Shown here one piece after another: positions 14,201 to 23,714 of a DNA stretch of 64,000 nt. Below the pieces are notes generated by a model. It saw only the letters and a list, made by a program, of their open reading frames with translations, had not been told where the DNA came from and searched no databases. Source of the DNA: Haliclona indistincta (lineage: Eukaryota; Porifera; Demospongiae; Haplosclerida; Chalinidae); NCBI GenBank assembly GCA_964017065.1, contig OZ024790.1:592218-656217 (forward strand), written 5' to 3'. Each line of letters begins with the position of its first letter. Position 1 is the stretch's first letter. The position numbers were made by a program, and so were the translations under genes.

Positions 14201-15902
14201 GTAGGAAGTTTGGAATGAAGACTCAAGATTTCCCTGCTCATGTTGCTCGTATGCACCAGAACAACGACTATCTCTTCAGCAATGAGTTCACTGTAAGAAC
14301 ATTATAGTCCTGTTGTTACTGTAAGATTCACTATAATTTATATTACAGCAAATTGAGCCTTCACACTCTTCCACCAACCGTGCTTCTTATAAAATGGTGA
14401 ACCGACCCAAGAACAGATACGCTCAAGTCACTGCCTGTATGTTGATCTGCCCGCATTATTTAAGTTTTAACACAATTCCTATTTTCAGATGATCACTCTC
14501 GTGTTGTGCTAGAGTTGTATGTGGACAATCCGGGATCAGACTATATCAATGCTAACGTGATTGACGTGAGTTGGTACATGTGTATAGCGTATGAGAAGAC
14601 TCCTGTTTAGATTATTGACTTGTTACTGTATTTTCATGCATGCATGCAGGGTTATCAGAAGGAAAGTGCATTCATTGCTACACAAGGTAAGAGCATCACT
14701 CATTCGCTCACTCACTCACCCACTCACTCACTTATCCACCCATTCACTCACTCACTCACTCATCCACCCATTCACCCACTCACTCACTCATCCACCCATT
14801 CACTCACTCACTCACTCACTCACTCATCCATTCATTCACTCACTCACTCACTCACTCACTCACTCGCTCATCCACCCATTCACTCACTCACTCACTCACC
14901 CACTCACTCATCCACCCATTCACTCACTCACTCACTCACTCACTCACTCACTCGCTCATCCACCCACTCACTCCTACTCTCATTCTCTCTCAATCTAGCT
15001 CCTCTGCCTGACACAGTTAGTGATTTCTGGCGTATGATCTGGGAGAAGAATGTATCTATGGTCGTGATGCTTACTAACCTCGAGGAGAAGGGCAAGGTTA
15101 GAATGAAAATAATTATATTATTTTAGTTTAAGATTATTTTAGTTTAATTTTATTATGAATTACATTCCTCTTATAGATCAGGTGTTTCCAGTATTGGCCA
15201 TCGGCTGATGATGCTGAGGATGATCATGGATTATATGAAGTACAACTAGTCGAGGAGAACATCATGGATTACTACACAATACGTACCCTCAATCTGAGAG
15301 AGAAGGCTACTGGTGAGAGGAGAACTGTGAAACAGTTCCACTACACTGGATGGTCTACCAGTGGCAGTCTACCTGCCAATGCACTCTGCTTCCTGAAGTT
15401 TATTGACAAGATGTCTGAATCTCATCCTGGCAAGGCACCAGTAGTGGTTCACTGCAGGTGTGTGTCTAACTCCATTGCTGTCTAGCTGTGCTGATGGTTC
15501 ATACTGTCCCTCTCTTACAGCGCTGGTGTTGGGCGTACTGGAACATTCATTGCCATGCACACTCAGATGGAAGCTATCAAGGCTGGTGACCATGTTGATG
15601 TCACAGGATGTGTACAGTACTTGCGCCAGAGACGCTGTCTCATGGTACAAACAGAGGTGTGTGATAGCATGATAACTAAGAATGCCATACTGATTCTCAT
15701 CACACAGGCTGAGTACATCTTTATACACGATGCTCTTGTGCTTTACATCCATCAGTTGTATGGAGATTCTGCCAATAACACGTATGCTCGTGTGGATGAC
15801 TCAGTCTCACCAGTTGCTAACGGCTATGATGAAGATCCTCCCGAGTACTCTACCGTTGACAAGACAAGGACCTATCCTCTTGAAGAAGAAACCTCCACAT
15901 AA
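5226..15902 (+). CDS. Receptor-type tyrosine phosphatase-like gene, copy A (16 Ig, 4 FN3, TM, PTP; frameshift in exon 2)
   Basis: Exons: 5226-5295, 5343-5520, 5572-6006, 6068-6244, 6295-6714, 6768-6920, 6975-7382, 7434-7703, 7753-7935, 7989-8408, 8462-8647, 8702-9115, 9174-9443, 9538-9720, 9779-10195, 10251-10505, 10561-10860, 10913-11212, 11428-11724, 11773-11868, 11916-12173, 12273-12371, 12422-12914, 13220-13550, 13602-13647, 13848-13965, 14016-14137, 14192-14292, 14349-14436, 14489-14565, 14650-14686, 14999-15096, 15177-15457, 15521-15656, 15708-15902. Exon 1 encodes a signal peptide ([18 protein letters not shown]). Exons 2-17 give 16 Ig domains, 18-23 four FN3 domains, 24-25 a juxtamembrane segment with RQRR (13434-13445), 26 the membrane helix and 28-35 one PTP domain. 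Exon 2 is 178 nt instead of the 180 nt of B and C: two bases are missing at about 5361, and TAA follows within a few codons. Exons 1 and 3 are phase-compatible, so skipping exon 2 would restore the frame. Copy A is therefore a pseudogene, an exon-skipped gene or a base-calling error. The long intron 12915-13219 holds nothing I recognise. Confidence 0.87.
6068..9443 (+). repeat. Copy A: two tandem five-Ig cassettes (Ig3-7 and Ig8-12)
   Basis: Each cassette is five phase 1-1 exons coding five Ig domains in a fixed order. They are a split Ig starting V-S-P, an Ig starting MIVEHPMDQ, a split Ig starting V-S-P, an Ig starting [12 protein letters not shown] and a one-exon Ig starting [11 protein letters not shown]. 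Cassette 1 is 6068-7703 and cassette 2 is 7753-9443. Ig cysteine contexts are regular ([21 protein letters not shown]-x-C-x-V). In cassette 2 the third Ig (8462-8647 plus the start of the exon at 8702) is unlike every other copy: it has [17 protein letters not shown] in place of the usual sequence. Many N-x-S/T sites suggest glycosylation. Confidence 0.88.
10913..12914 (+). other. Copy A: four FN3 domains, two with a matching insertion
   Basis: FN3-1 is one exon (10913-11212; [20 protein letters not shown]). FN3-2 is two exons (11428-11724, 11773-11868), FN3-3 is two exons (11916-12173, 12273-12371) and FN3-4 is one exon (12422-12914; [20 protein letters not shown]). FN3-2 and FN3-3 each carry an extra stretch of about 50 residues after the G-S-I strand, containing RECLMSSNR or RTCLTSSGR and ending in F-D-N-L or F-S-N-L. 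Copies B and C have the same layout. Confidence 0.8.
14192..15902 (+). other. Copy A: cytoplasmic PTP domain without the WPD aspartate, plus short tail
   Basis: Eight exons. Recognisable PTP motifs in order: KNRY (pTyr-loop region), SDYINAN, FIATQAPLPDT, DFWRM, CFQYWP, then [13 protein letters not shown] where FxxxWPDHGVP is expected (Trp codon 15351-15353), P-loop [15 protein letters not shown] (Cys codon 15453-15455) and the Q-loop region [14 protein letters not shown]. The general-acid Asp is Thr or Ser, and the Q-loop Gln is Glu. The P-loop Cys and Arg remain. The tail has two Y-x-x-V motifs (TYARV, EYSTV). By family knowledge, loss of the Asp greatly slows catalysis while allowing substrate binding. 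Confidence 0.88.
14697..14975 (+). repeat. (ACTC)n microsatellite in a PTP-domain intron, copy A
   Basis: Degenerate CACT/CATC repeats within the intron 14687-14998. The same intron carries purer ACTC arrays in copies B (43935-44090) and C (62578-62795). Reading frames rich in SLTH repeats come from this array and are not genes. Confidence 0.93.
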
Positions 15903-16115
15903 TCCTCAAATATGATCTGCCGGACTCCCCCTATAGTTATATATTATACACACACAGTAGAACAATGCTGTAGCACACAAAACAGTGCATGTACTCCCTT
16001 TTTACCGTATTTAGAAATTCATGCTGATGCAAAAGATAATGTACACCAAGGGATGGTACATGAGATGGAACACCAAGAATAGTTACTAGAATCTTAAGCT
16101 GGGATCTTTCCATGA

Positions 16116-17066
16116 TTAAGATCTCAGTCTTAGTATAGGAGCCCATACTTCAAAACCAAACGACAAAATTGACAAAGATATTGACTTAAAAAGTTGCAGT
16201 GAAGTAGCAGTGTTAACTCCAGTATGGCGAGCACCAAGGGCAGATAGAGCGTAATACGCACTACGGGAAGAAGTGATTGATCTAATAGTGCGATTAATAG
16301 TTGAAGAGGATATAGAAAGCAAGAGGCCTAAATGACGGGCAGAGGATAGAGTTGGAATAGAAGAGTTAGAAATAGACCACTCGTAAGAAGGGAGTTTCTT
16401 TCTAGAAAATATTAGAACAGCTGATTTGGAGGGGTTAGTTCTATACCCCCACTTACTGGCGTATTTATCAACAACTGATAACATTCCTTGAAGATCTTCC
16501 TGAGAGGAGGCAATGAGTGCCATGTCATCAGCAAAAGTAGGAGAACCAACATAGACTGTACCAATACGAACCCCGAGGTCGCTTGCTTCAAGAAGAAAAA
16601 GAAGCTCACTTGTAAAAACAGCGTAAAGGAGTGGAGAGAGAACCGCCCCCTGACGAACAGGGAATGGTCTGGAGACTCGATCATACCATAGAACAGAGGA
16701 GGTTGAAGAGCTATACCAGTTGAATAGGGTATGCCATAGATCCCCCTCACCCCCACATGAAAGAGCAAGTCCACTATGCCGGACCGTATCGAACGCCTTT
16801 TGAACGTCTACTAACGCAAGAAATGGAATATCCCTATTTAGCTTACACTCGGCAATAGCCTCATGAAGTATGAAGGAAGTATGTGCCGTGGAGTAACCGG
16901 GTCTAAACCCACCTTGCAGGGGATGAATTAAGTGTAATAGTTTGTCTTGTAAGGGAACGAGCAACAGCTTTTCAAAGAGCTGTGAAATAATCGAGGAAAG
17001 TGAAATTCCTCTATAATTAGCAGGGGAAACAGGATCTTTGCCACCTCCTTTGAATATAGGAATCAC
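16116..17066 (-). pseudogene. LINE reverse transcriptase, palm/thumb part (broken)
   Basis: Contains RT motifs ANYRGISLSS, GGFRPGYSTAHT, LVDVQKAFDTV, VRQGAVLSPLLYAVF and the active-site TFADDMALIAS (F-A-D-D box). It overlaps the fragment ending at 17063 in another frame, so a frameshift separates the fingers from the palm. It ends shortly after the thumb (WAPILRLRS). Confidence 0.82.
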
Positions 17067-17917
17067 CGTACTGCAGGTATAAAGGAAGAGGGGACCACAT
17101 GATATTTTAAGATCCCGTTAAAAAGGGAAGCTAGAGCCTGAAATACAGAAGCAGGTGCATTTATGAGGTGCTCAACCGAAACTTGGTCAGGACCAGAAGC
17201 TTTGCGTCTAGGGAGAGAAAGAACAACTGCATTAACATATTCTGCTGTTATGACTACACAAGCTTCAGACTTAGCAGGAGAGATAGCAATACTACTTATT
17301 TCGTCGTCAATAAAAGCCTTGTGACAGGGATCAAAGTAGGTTGAGACAGGGGTATATAGATCTTCAAAGTAGCTAGCCCAAGCACCAGGAATGGCATCTT
17401 CTTGGTATAATTGACCTCGAAACATAAGGGAACTCGAAGCAGTGGACTTGTGGCCAAGTTTACTTTTGATGATGCGAAAAAGATTAGGGTTAGCAATATC
17501 AAGGTTGTTGCAAAAATCATCTAATTCTGAGCGCAGGAGCTTCCTAAACTCTCTGCGAAATGCACGCTTGGCTTCTTTGTAGGCCTTCTTTAGGGGATGG
17601 TCAGGATGTCCGGGCCTACCGCCAGAGATCCATTCTCTGTATTTTTGTTTAGACACCTTATGTGTAGATTTAAGACTAGGGGACCAATTCTGACGGAGAA
17701 AAGGATGGGGTTTACTGGACGGAATAACTTTTTTGGCAGAGGAGATGAGGGCAGACGATATGAAGTTAGAGAGGACCTCTATATCAGATGAAGAGGTAAA
17801 ATAGTCAAGAATAGTGGGGGAGCGGTCGGGGTGGTTACTTGGCCACTTTAGAACTGAACGGACGAAAGGCGTTGAAAACCCAGAACTGATGGCAGGAAGA
17901 GAAGAGAGAGACCACAA
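17063..17917 (-). pseudogene. LINE endonuclease-RT linker and RT fingers (broken)
   Basis: Has the basic linker typical of LINE ORF2 (KKAYKEAKRAFRREFRKLLRS) and the RKASGPDQVSVEHL segment that precedes RT motif 1 in many LINEs. It continues in a different frame into the fragment that starts at 17066. Confidence 0.78.
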
Positions 17918-17933
17918 TTTTAGTATGAACAGC

Positions 17934-18634
17934 TAGATGATCGGAGACATTAAGAGGGTGAGTAGGAATTACACAAGAACTAACAATTTTGCTAGTAAAT
18001 GATTTGGGGCATAATAATTATGTGATCAATGGTTGAAAAAGACATAATGGGCCTCACTCTCATAAGTATATGCAGGGCCCTGTTTTTGAAAGGATACATG
18101 AGAGGAGATATAATCCCAATTGGAAAGATAACGGATTAAAATTTTTCCCTGCTCATTAGGAGGGGTAGAAGATGATCCAATGTCAGCATTTAGCATTTAG
18201 ATCTCCTAAAAAGAGAATAGAGGAGTCAGGGAACAGGGAGAAAGTGGAATCTAGGAGGTCAAGAGAGTCACGAAACGGGTCAGTAGCACCAGAACGGGAC
18301 GGCAAGTAGACCGAAAAGAGAAGAATATCTGATGGAAAGCACTTGAGTCTCACACCCAAGACCCTTTCAGTGCGAGGTGAAGGGATAGGAGAAATCACAT
18401 GTTTTAGAGAGTTATGCCATAGAATACCAACACCCCCATGTCCCCTAATCACCCGAGGTTGGCAGAAGGTACGGTCTTCACAGTCTGGAACACATTCAAA
18501 GACAAAAGAATAATCAGGGTGGATCGAAGGAAAAGAGAAAGAATGAAGCCAATGCTCAGACAGACAAATGATGGCAACGTAACGGGAACAGAGAATTTTT
18601 AAATACGGGAGATTAGGGGAAATACCCCTAAGTT
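17934..18634 (-). pseudogene. LINE endonuclease domain, C-terminal larger part (broken)
   Basis: Minus-strand reading gives AIICLSEHWL near 18570, GHGGVGILWHNSL, LLFSVYLPSR and SILFLGDLNAKC (the GDxN motif). A degenerate stretch with frameshifts follows at 18182-17934. These are APE-type endonuclease motifs. The start is cut by the foldback element at 18635. Confidence 0.72.
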
Positions 18635-19944
18635 AGGGTCCGCAATGAAAAAAATAAAAGTCAGAGAATCTAGCCTTTACTGCAGTTACAAACAACACTA
18701 TATACGTAACAAACAACTGCATATTCAAATCTCTGAAATCGTTGCTCGTCGCTCTGCAATCGCTAGCTGAAATCGGCAACTTTCGTGACCTTTGACCTTG
18801 GGGTTAAATAATGGTGCTTCCTCGACTCTTCGCGACAGTTAGCAGTCAGTGCTCTGTTTGCGCGTGCTTAGTACCGTCTCGGCAGTTCTTGCAACAGCTC
18901 AGATTGGCAAGATTACCTCCCCAAATAAGCGTTTCAGGACTAGCAATGACTCGTGATTCCAACGTATTTGGGCTTTACTTTTTGTGACATTGAACAGACA
19001 GATCCCTACCAGTATTTTCTGATATTACTAAGCCTAAGCACTGCATATAAAAAAATTCAGCCGAAATGCTTACTGTTTGCCATCTGGCTGAAAAGGCTCA
19101 AAATATTAACCGTAGTACAGAGAACTATGACTATAAACGCGGCATCACCAGCACAAAACTAGCATCAAAGGAAAGATCTCCAACCGTAGCATCCGTTGCA
19201 AGTACAATAAGCAGCCACACACTACTTTGGGACTGTATTTTCGCGAAGAAAAATTGTGCTTTCTTGTGGGCGTGGTTCTAGTTTGGAGGATTGGCCACGC
19301 CCCCAAAAGAGCACAATTTTTCTTCGCGAAAATACAGTCCCAAAGTAGTGTGTGGTTGCTGATTGTACTTGCAACGGATGCTACGGTTGGAAATCTTTCC
19401 TTTGATGCTAGTTTTGTGCTGGTGATGCCGCGTTTATGGTCATAGTTCTCTGTACTACGCAGTCTACGGTTAATATTTTGAGCCTTTTCAGCCAGATGGC
19501 AAACAGTAAGCATTTCGGCTGAAATTTTTTATATGCAGTGCTTAGGCTTAGTACTATCAGAAAATACTGGTAGGGATCTGTCTGTTCAATGTCACAAAAA
19601 GTAAAGCCCAAATACGTTGGAATCACGAGTCATTGCTAGTCCTGAAACGCTTATTTGGGGAGGTAATCTTGCCAATCTGAGCTGTTGCAAGAACTGCCGA
19701 GACGGTACTAAGCACGCGCAAACAGAGCACTGACTGCTAACTGTCGCGAAGAGTCGAGGATGCACCATTATTTAACCCCAAGGTCAAAGGTCACGAAAGT
19801 TGCCGATTTCAGCTAGCGATTGCAGAGCGACGAGCAACGATTTCAGAGATTTGAATATGCAGTTGTTTGTTACGTATATAGTGTTGTTTGTAACTGCAGT
19901 AAAGGCTAGATTCTCTGACTTTAATTTTTTTCATTGCGGACCCT
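18635..19944. mobile_element. 1.31-kb foldback (long-TIR) DNA element inserted in the LINE
   Basis: Two arms of about 640 bp (18635-19275 and 19294-19944) are near-perfect inverted copies around an 18-bp loop. Tips read AGGGTCCGCAATGAAAAAAA and its complement. Differences are few, including an extra ACTGCGTAG-type 9-bp segment in the right arm. Flanks CCCTAAGTT and ACCTATGTT match at 7 of 9 positions and look like a 9-bp target duplication, which together with very long TIRs resembles Mutator-like foldback elements. The paired reading frames on the two strands here are the same arm read twice. Removing the element rejoins the LINE endonuclease reading. Confidence 0.85.
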
Positions 19945-20000
19945 ACCTATGTTTAAAACATATCAAATCAAGGGTCAAGGGATTAGAATTAGAACAGGAA

Positions 20001-20258
20001 TCAGAAGCAGAATAATTTGTCAGGTTTGGATTCACTGAGGGGGCACATCCGGCAGGGACAGTGGCCCTCGAGGGAGTTTAGGTCAGAGGAGTTCTCAGGG
20101 ACTAAAGACAACGGAGGGGAGTCCTCAGCAGGAGGAATACCAGAGGAATGTGAGACTACAACAGAAGGAGACATCAACACCTTGGTAGGTGCTGACAAAC
20201 CAGGATTGGAGCCTTTGGAGGTAAGGTTACAAGAAGGGGCAGAGGAGGGGTAAGTCAC
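20001..20258 (-). pseudogene. LINE N-terminal Ser/Pro-rich leader (fragment)
   Basis: An open minus-strand stretch rich in Ser and Pro, with HCPCRMCPLSESKPDK near its end. A short frameshifted piece (19995-19945) reading PLTLDLICFKHR then runs into the foldback insertion and continues as the endonuclease beyond it. Assignment to the LINE comes from order and orientation. Confidence 0.5.
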
Positions 20259-20540
20259 AGATGACCGTGAGAGCTGATAACGGAGCAGAGCCTGGCGCCA
20301 GGCAGAGGAGAAGAAGCTGGTATAGCTATGACTTTGTTGCTGTCTCGTTGTGAGTCTAACGAAGGTATTTGCTTTACTGTAGACTGCGATCCTTCACTGT
20401 GTAATCATAGATAATACAGTACAAGTGGATATGCAACGTGTCCGCATACTGCTACATTGCCTGAATTGAAGACGTCACTGCAGCGGGTGATACGGATCTA
20501 AACTACGGAATTCCGTAAATGAATTGGCGCGCGAGCGCGC

Positions 20541-20562
20541 GTGTACTCAGCTAGCTAGCCGT
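20541..20562 (+). repeat. Left 22-bp target-site duplication
   Basis: The 22 bases beginning GTGTACTCAGCTAGCTAGCC are repeated exactly at 22095-22116, bracketing the minus-strand retroelement. Confidence 0.9.
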
Positions 20563-22094
20563 AATATATTTTGAGTGAGTGAGTGAAATAAAAATAAAAT
20601 GGATGATTAGATAAGTTCATAGTTCAATGTGAGATTCCCTCACAGTAAGAGGTAGACTGTAGGGAATATGGCAATGTGACGCTCTTGAGCTTCTCAAACA
20701 GGCAATTGCTGATCTCGTCAAAGAAAAGCTAATCTGACATCTTAACCAGCCCATCACCGTACCGTATGGCTCGTTCCATTTATCAGCAAGTTTAGATGCC
20801 AATCTGCGGTACATCACAGAGGCTGCTCGGCCTAGACCTTCTGTCGCCGCAAAAATCAATGGTGTGAAGGTACCATGTTCAACGTCTCTAACACGTTCTT
20901 CATAGGATCTGCGCTTGAGTTGTTCCATTTGAGAAAAGGTGTGTGAAAGAGGTCTTTTTCTATAGGACTTTGCATAAGGATTAAAGACTTTGACATCAAA
21001 GTAATCTTTGGTGTTTGTATTACCCCAAAAACCTTGTGCTTTCACATCAAGACGTGCTCCATCGGTGGTAATTGCAGTACGATAGTGCATATTCTCTCCT
21101 GATAGTGGTTGTAGCTCTGGTTCTACGTCAACATCATGGCATACTTCAGAAAGCAATGTAGCAGTGAGATCACGCAACTCATTGTGGCGTTGAGAGGGCA
21201 GTCCTCCTCTGGGACAATTCAAGGCATGTTCGACTACAAAATCAGAACCACACACACATTTGAGAGGTAATCTTGCTGGGGGCCACCCATACCGCAGTGC
21301 CAATGCGTCACGAAAAGCTGACTTATGTAATGCAAAATTGTGTTCAGCAATGGGCAATGCAGTAAGCCAAATGGACGCTCCCTTTTCCTGGGCCAAGTTT
21401 ACTGCCAATCTTAGAGATTCAGGAAGAGATTCTTGTAATAATGATGCTTTCTCCTTAAGTACAGCTCTTCTTGAAGACTTGAGTTCAGATTTGATTGTTT
21501 GCTGAGCATTAAAAACTTCAGCAGAGTAAAGACAATTTTGTACCTGAAGGAGATCAACTAGGGGTCTTGACACATCTCTAGAGTTGTTGTACTGACTATC
21601 AGCGGATTCAGCAGGATTAATGATTCCAAGTCCACCCAGCCTGGCTGGAAGTGAAAACAGTTGTCTTTCATTAGCACAAGGTATACCCTGACCAGTCAAC
21701 TGAGGAATTAGTTTGCAAGACAAGGCAGATTCAAGGGGTTCTAACAAATGAGTGATATCAGGTGTAGTACGGGCTAAAAAAGACCATTTACCGATCAGGC
21801 CATGAGTCAAAACAGAGAAGGCAGCATGAGGTTGACTCTTGGCAAAGACAGATAATTGAATGACTTCTTCCACAAACTCATCAATACGTTTACTGGAGAA
21901 CGACTCAACAAATGATTTCTGACCGATAGCTGAACCGAGATAGCGATGACCTTGATCAGTGATTTTAACAGAAGATCCTTCAAAAATCTGCTCAGCTGTA
22001 GCAAGAAAATCAGGTTTAACCACTAGGTGGGTCTTGTTTGCATTTGGAAAATAGCCATATGATGGGCCAATTTCATTTAGAGTGTCCCACCATT
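20563..22094 (-). mobile_element. 5'-truncated non-LTR retroelement with exact 22-bp TSD
   Basis: The inserted 1532 bp lie between perfect 22-bp duplications (20541-20562 and 22095-22116). On the minus strand the element starts mid-ORF and ends in a CACTCACTCACTC tract followed by AAAATATATT. 5' truncation and a long TSD are the signature of target-primed reverse transcription. Confidence 0.85.
20617..22094 (-). pseudogene. C-terminal half of a retroelement polyprotein: RT thumb, CCHC motif, nuclease-like domain
   Basis: Open without stops from the element's 5' edge (22094) to the stop at 20617, about 490 codons with no proper start. It begins with WWDTLNEIGPSYGYFPNANK, a region following the RT active site in some cnidarian and sponge retroelements. 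It then has CVCGSDFVVEHALNC (C-x-C-x7-H-x3-C) and later RLDVKAQGFWG, DYFDVKVFNPYAKSY and EQLKRRSYEERV. The CCHC motif followed by a D...D-V-K...E-x-x-K/R-R pattern resembles restriction-like-endonuclease (R2-type) retrotransposons; this is inference. The upstream RT catalytic box is missing because of the 5' truncation. Confidence 0.68.
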
Positions 22095-22116
22095 GTGTAC
22101 TCAGCTAGCTAGCCGT
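22095..22116 (+). repeat. Right 22-bp target-site duplication
   Basis: Exact copy of 20541-20562; both contain the CTAGCTAGC palindrome. Confidence 0.9.
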
Positions 22117-23556
22117 GCATGACAGTAGTAGTGCTTCTCGCAGCGTTTGTAATACTATTAAGGAAGAGAATGCTTTGATATTCCGGCAAATCTATTCTAT
22201 AGATGCACCATATTGTTTATGCACAGTGAATCCTTAGTATACTGAATAACTTTGGTATAAAGGGTGGAATTGTTGCTGTGCTTTACTGTGTGTTGTGGCT
22301 TGCTCAGAAGCGCAGTGTGTTTGTAAACACCCCAGTTAGTTGTACAAAGAGCTGAATTCCTGGATAATAATTATCATCAACCTTCACTTAGAAGAAAATG
22401 TAGCCAAGTTTCTGTCTAAAAAGCAAATCAGAGTTGCAAACCAGCATTCTGGCTCTAGCTGCAAAAAAAATACAACACAGGACGTCTTAAAATGCAGCCA
22501 GTTCGTTACAACTACTAACTCCTGTTTTAAATATCCAACAAGAACGCTCCAGACATGTTCAGTACGACTAGTTTAGTCTAAAAAGAAGCAAGAACAGCTT
22601 GTCCTTGGATTAAAACCACTGTAACAAGCCATTGCACTGTACTCGAGCAACGAATTGTCGCCAGTTTGCTGCGCTAGACAGTACTGAGTGTCTAGAGTCG
22701 GTCTACAAGACATCTGGGGTCCTACAATTCCATCAAGAACTTGATTTCTCTATAAAACTGAAGTTGACCCTTGGGCTGGCGCAAGTGTGAAGGCGCTAAT
22801 AGTCCCGTGAGATCTCACAGGTGTGCCTCTGAGGCGTGGGAGTATGCAGTGACTGCTTCAGCAGCCTCCGTGTATTTTCCCGTATACGCGCTCGTTGCAT
22901 ATCCACTTGTACTGTATTATCTCAGGGGGGTACGACAAGCTAATTTATTCTGACGTAATGCTGACGTAGCTTCACGTAGTCAATGATTTAGTAAACCAGA
23001 ATACATTGCGTCTTTCCTGGTCTGCTACGCCTTTAGAGGACAATTTGACCTGTAAGTATGTTGCTAAATGGATTCTACTGCCCAAGACCTTTCGTTTAAG
23101 CTACCGTACCCCACCCGTACCTCTTTTAGTTTTTGCAGTACAGAGAGCTGAAGATAAAGAATTGGTTGGCAAAATTATTCACCCAAGAAAGCACCAACGT
23201 GATCAAAACAGCATTGCTATCATTCTATAGCATCATTCGGTTAATAACGTAAAGAAATTTCGGCTGTGGCGCACAAACTCTGGCTGCAATACACACAAAT
23301 GTTGTCCAATCACTGTAACAGCAGAAATCTTGTTTCAGCTATTTTCAGTAGATTGTTCTGGAATATTACTTGCCTTGACCTGGAGTGTAAACAATGCACA
23401 CTTGAGCTCGATATCATGTACTATATCGCGATGGCAAACTGTTTAAACTATTCTACATACATTCCATTCCTACATTGCCTTGTAGTGGGCGTGTCGTATG
23501 TCAGCAATACGTCATATTAAATTAGCCTGTCGTACCCCCCTGGTATTATGTATTAG
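22117..23556. other. Unassigned intergenic sequence
   Basis: I see no gene, no convincing splice-linked exons and no RNA gene. Open frames are short and lack motifs. Confidence 0.6.
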
Positions 23557-23714
23557 TTATTGCCCTCACGCGAGGGCATTAACCGACATTAATGACCGCG
23601 GGAAAGTCGGTCGCCCGAGTAACGGTCGAGGGCGCAGCCCGAGACTGTACGAGGGCAACCGACTTTCCCGAGGTCATTAATGTCGGTTAATGCCCGAGTT
23701 GTGTAGGGCAATAA
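23557..23714. mobile_element. Palindromic MITE-like element (158 bp)
   Basis: TTATTGCCCT at the left edge pairs with AGGGCAATAA at the right edge. Inside, GGGCATTAACCGACATTAAT pairs with ATTAATGTCGGTTAATGCCC, and GGGAAAGTCGGT with ACCGACTTTCCC. The loop is GC-rich (CGAGGGCGCAGCCCGAG). No coding potential. Confidence 0.75.

Larger units (their letters stand above)
16026..20290 (-). mobile_element. Decayed APE-type non-LTR retrotransposon (LINE), split by a foldback element
   Basis: Read on the minus strand, this is a LINE with a P/S-rich leader (20258-20001), then an AP-endonuclease domain broken at 19945/18634 by the foldback insertion, then reverse transcriptase (17917-16116). The 3' end is placed near 16026 because sequence shared with the 3' flanks of RPTP copies B and C stops there. 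The 5' boundary is uncertain. Several frameshifts and stops make it inactive. Confidence 0.75.

Noticed and set aside
14591..15126. [14 protein letters not shown] frames (also at 43805-44110 and 62432-62830)
   Set aside because: Reading of the ACTC microsatellite inside a PTP-domain intron; correct exons on both sides are in other frames.
15759..15870. Tail tyrosines as ITIMs
   Set aside because: The residue two before Tyr is Asn or Pro, not Ile, Val, Leu or Ser, so the strict consensus is not met.
19066..19626. Paired frames on both strands with the same peptide (PTYLGFTFCDIEQ)
   Set aside because: They are the two arms of the foldback element read in opposite directions; no homology to a transposase is seen.
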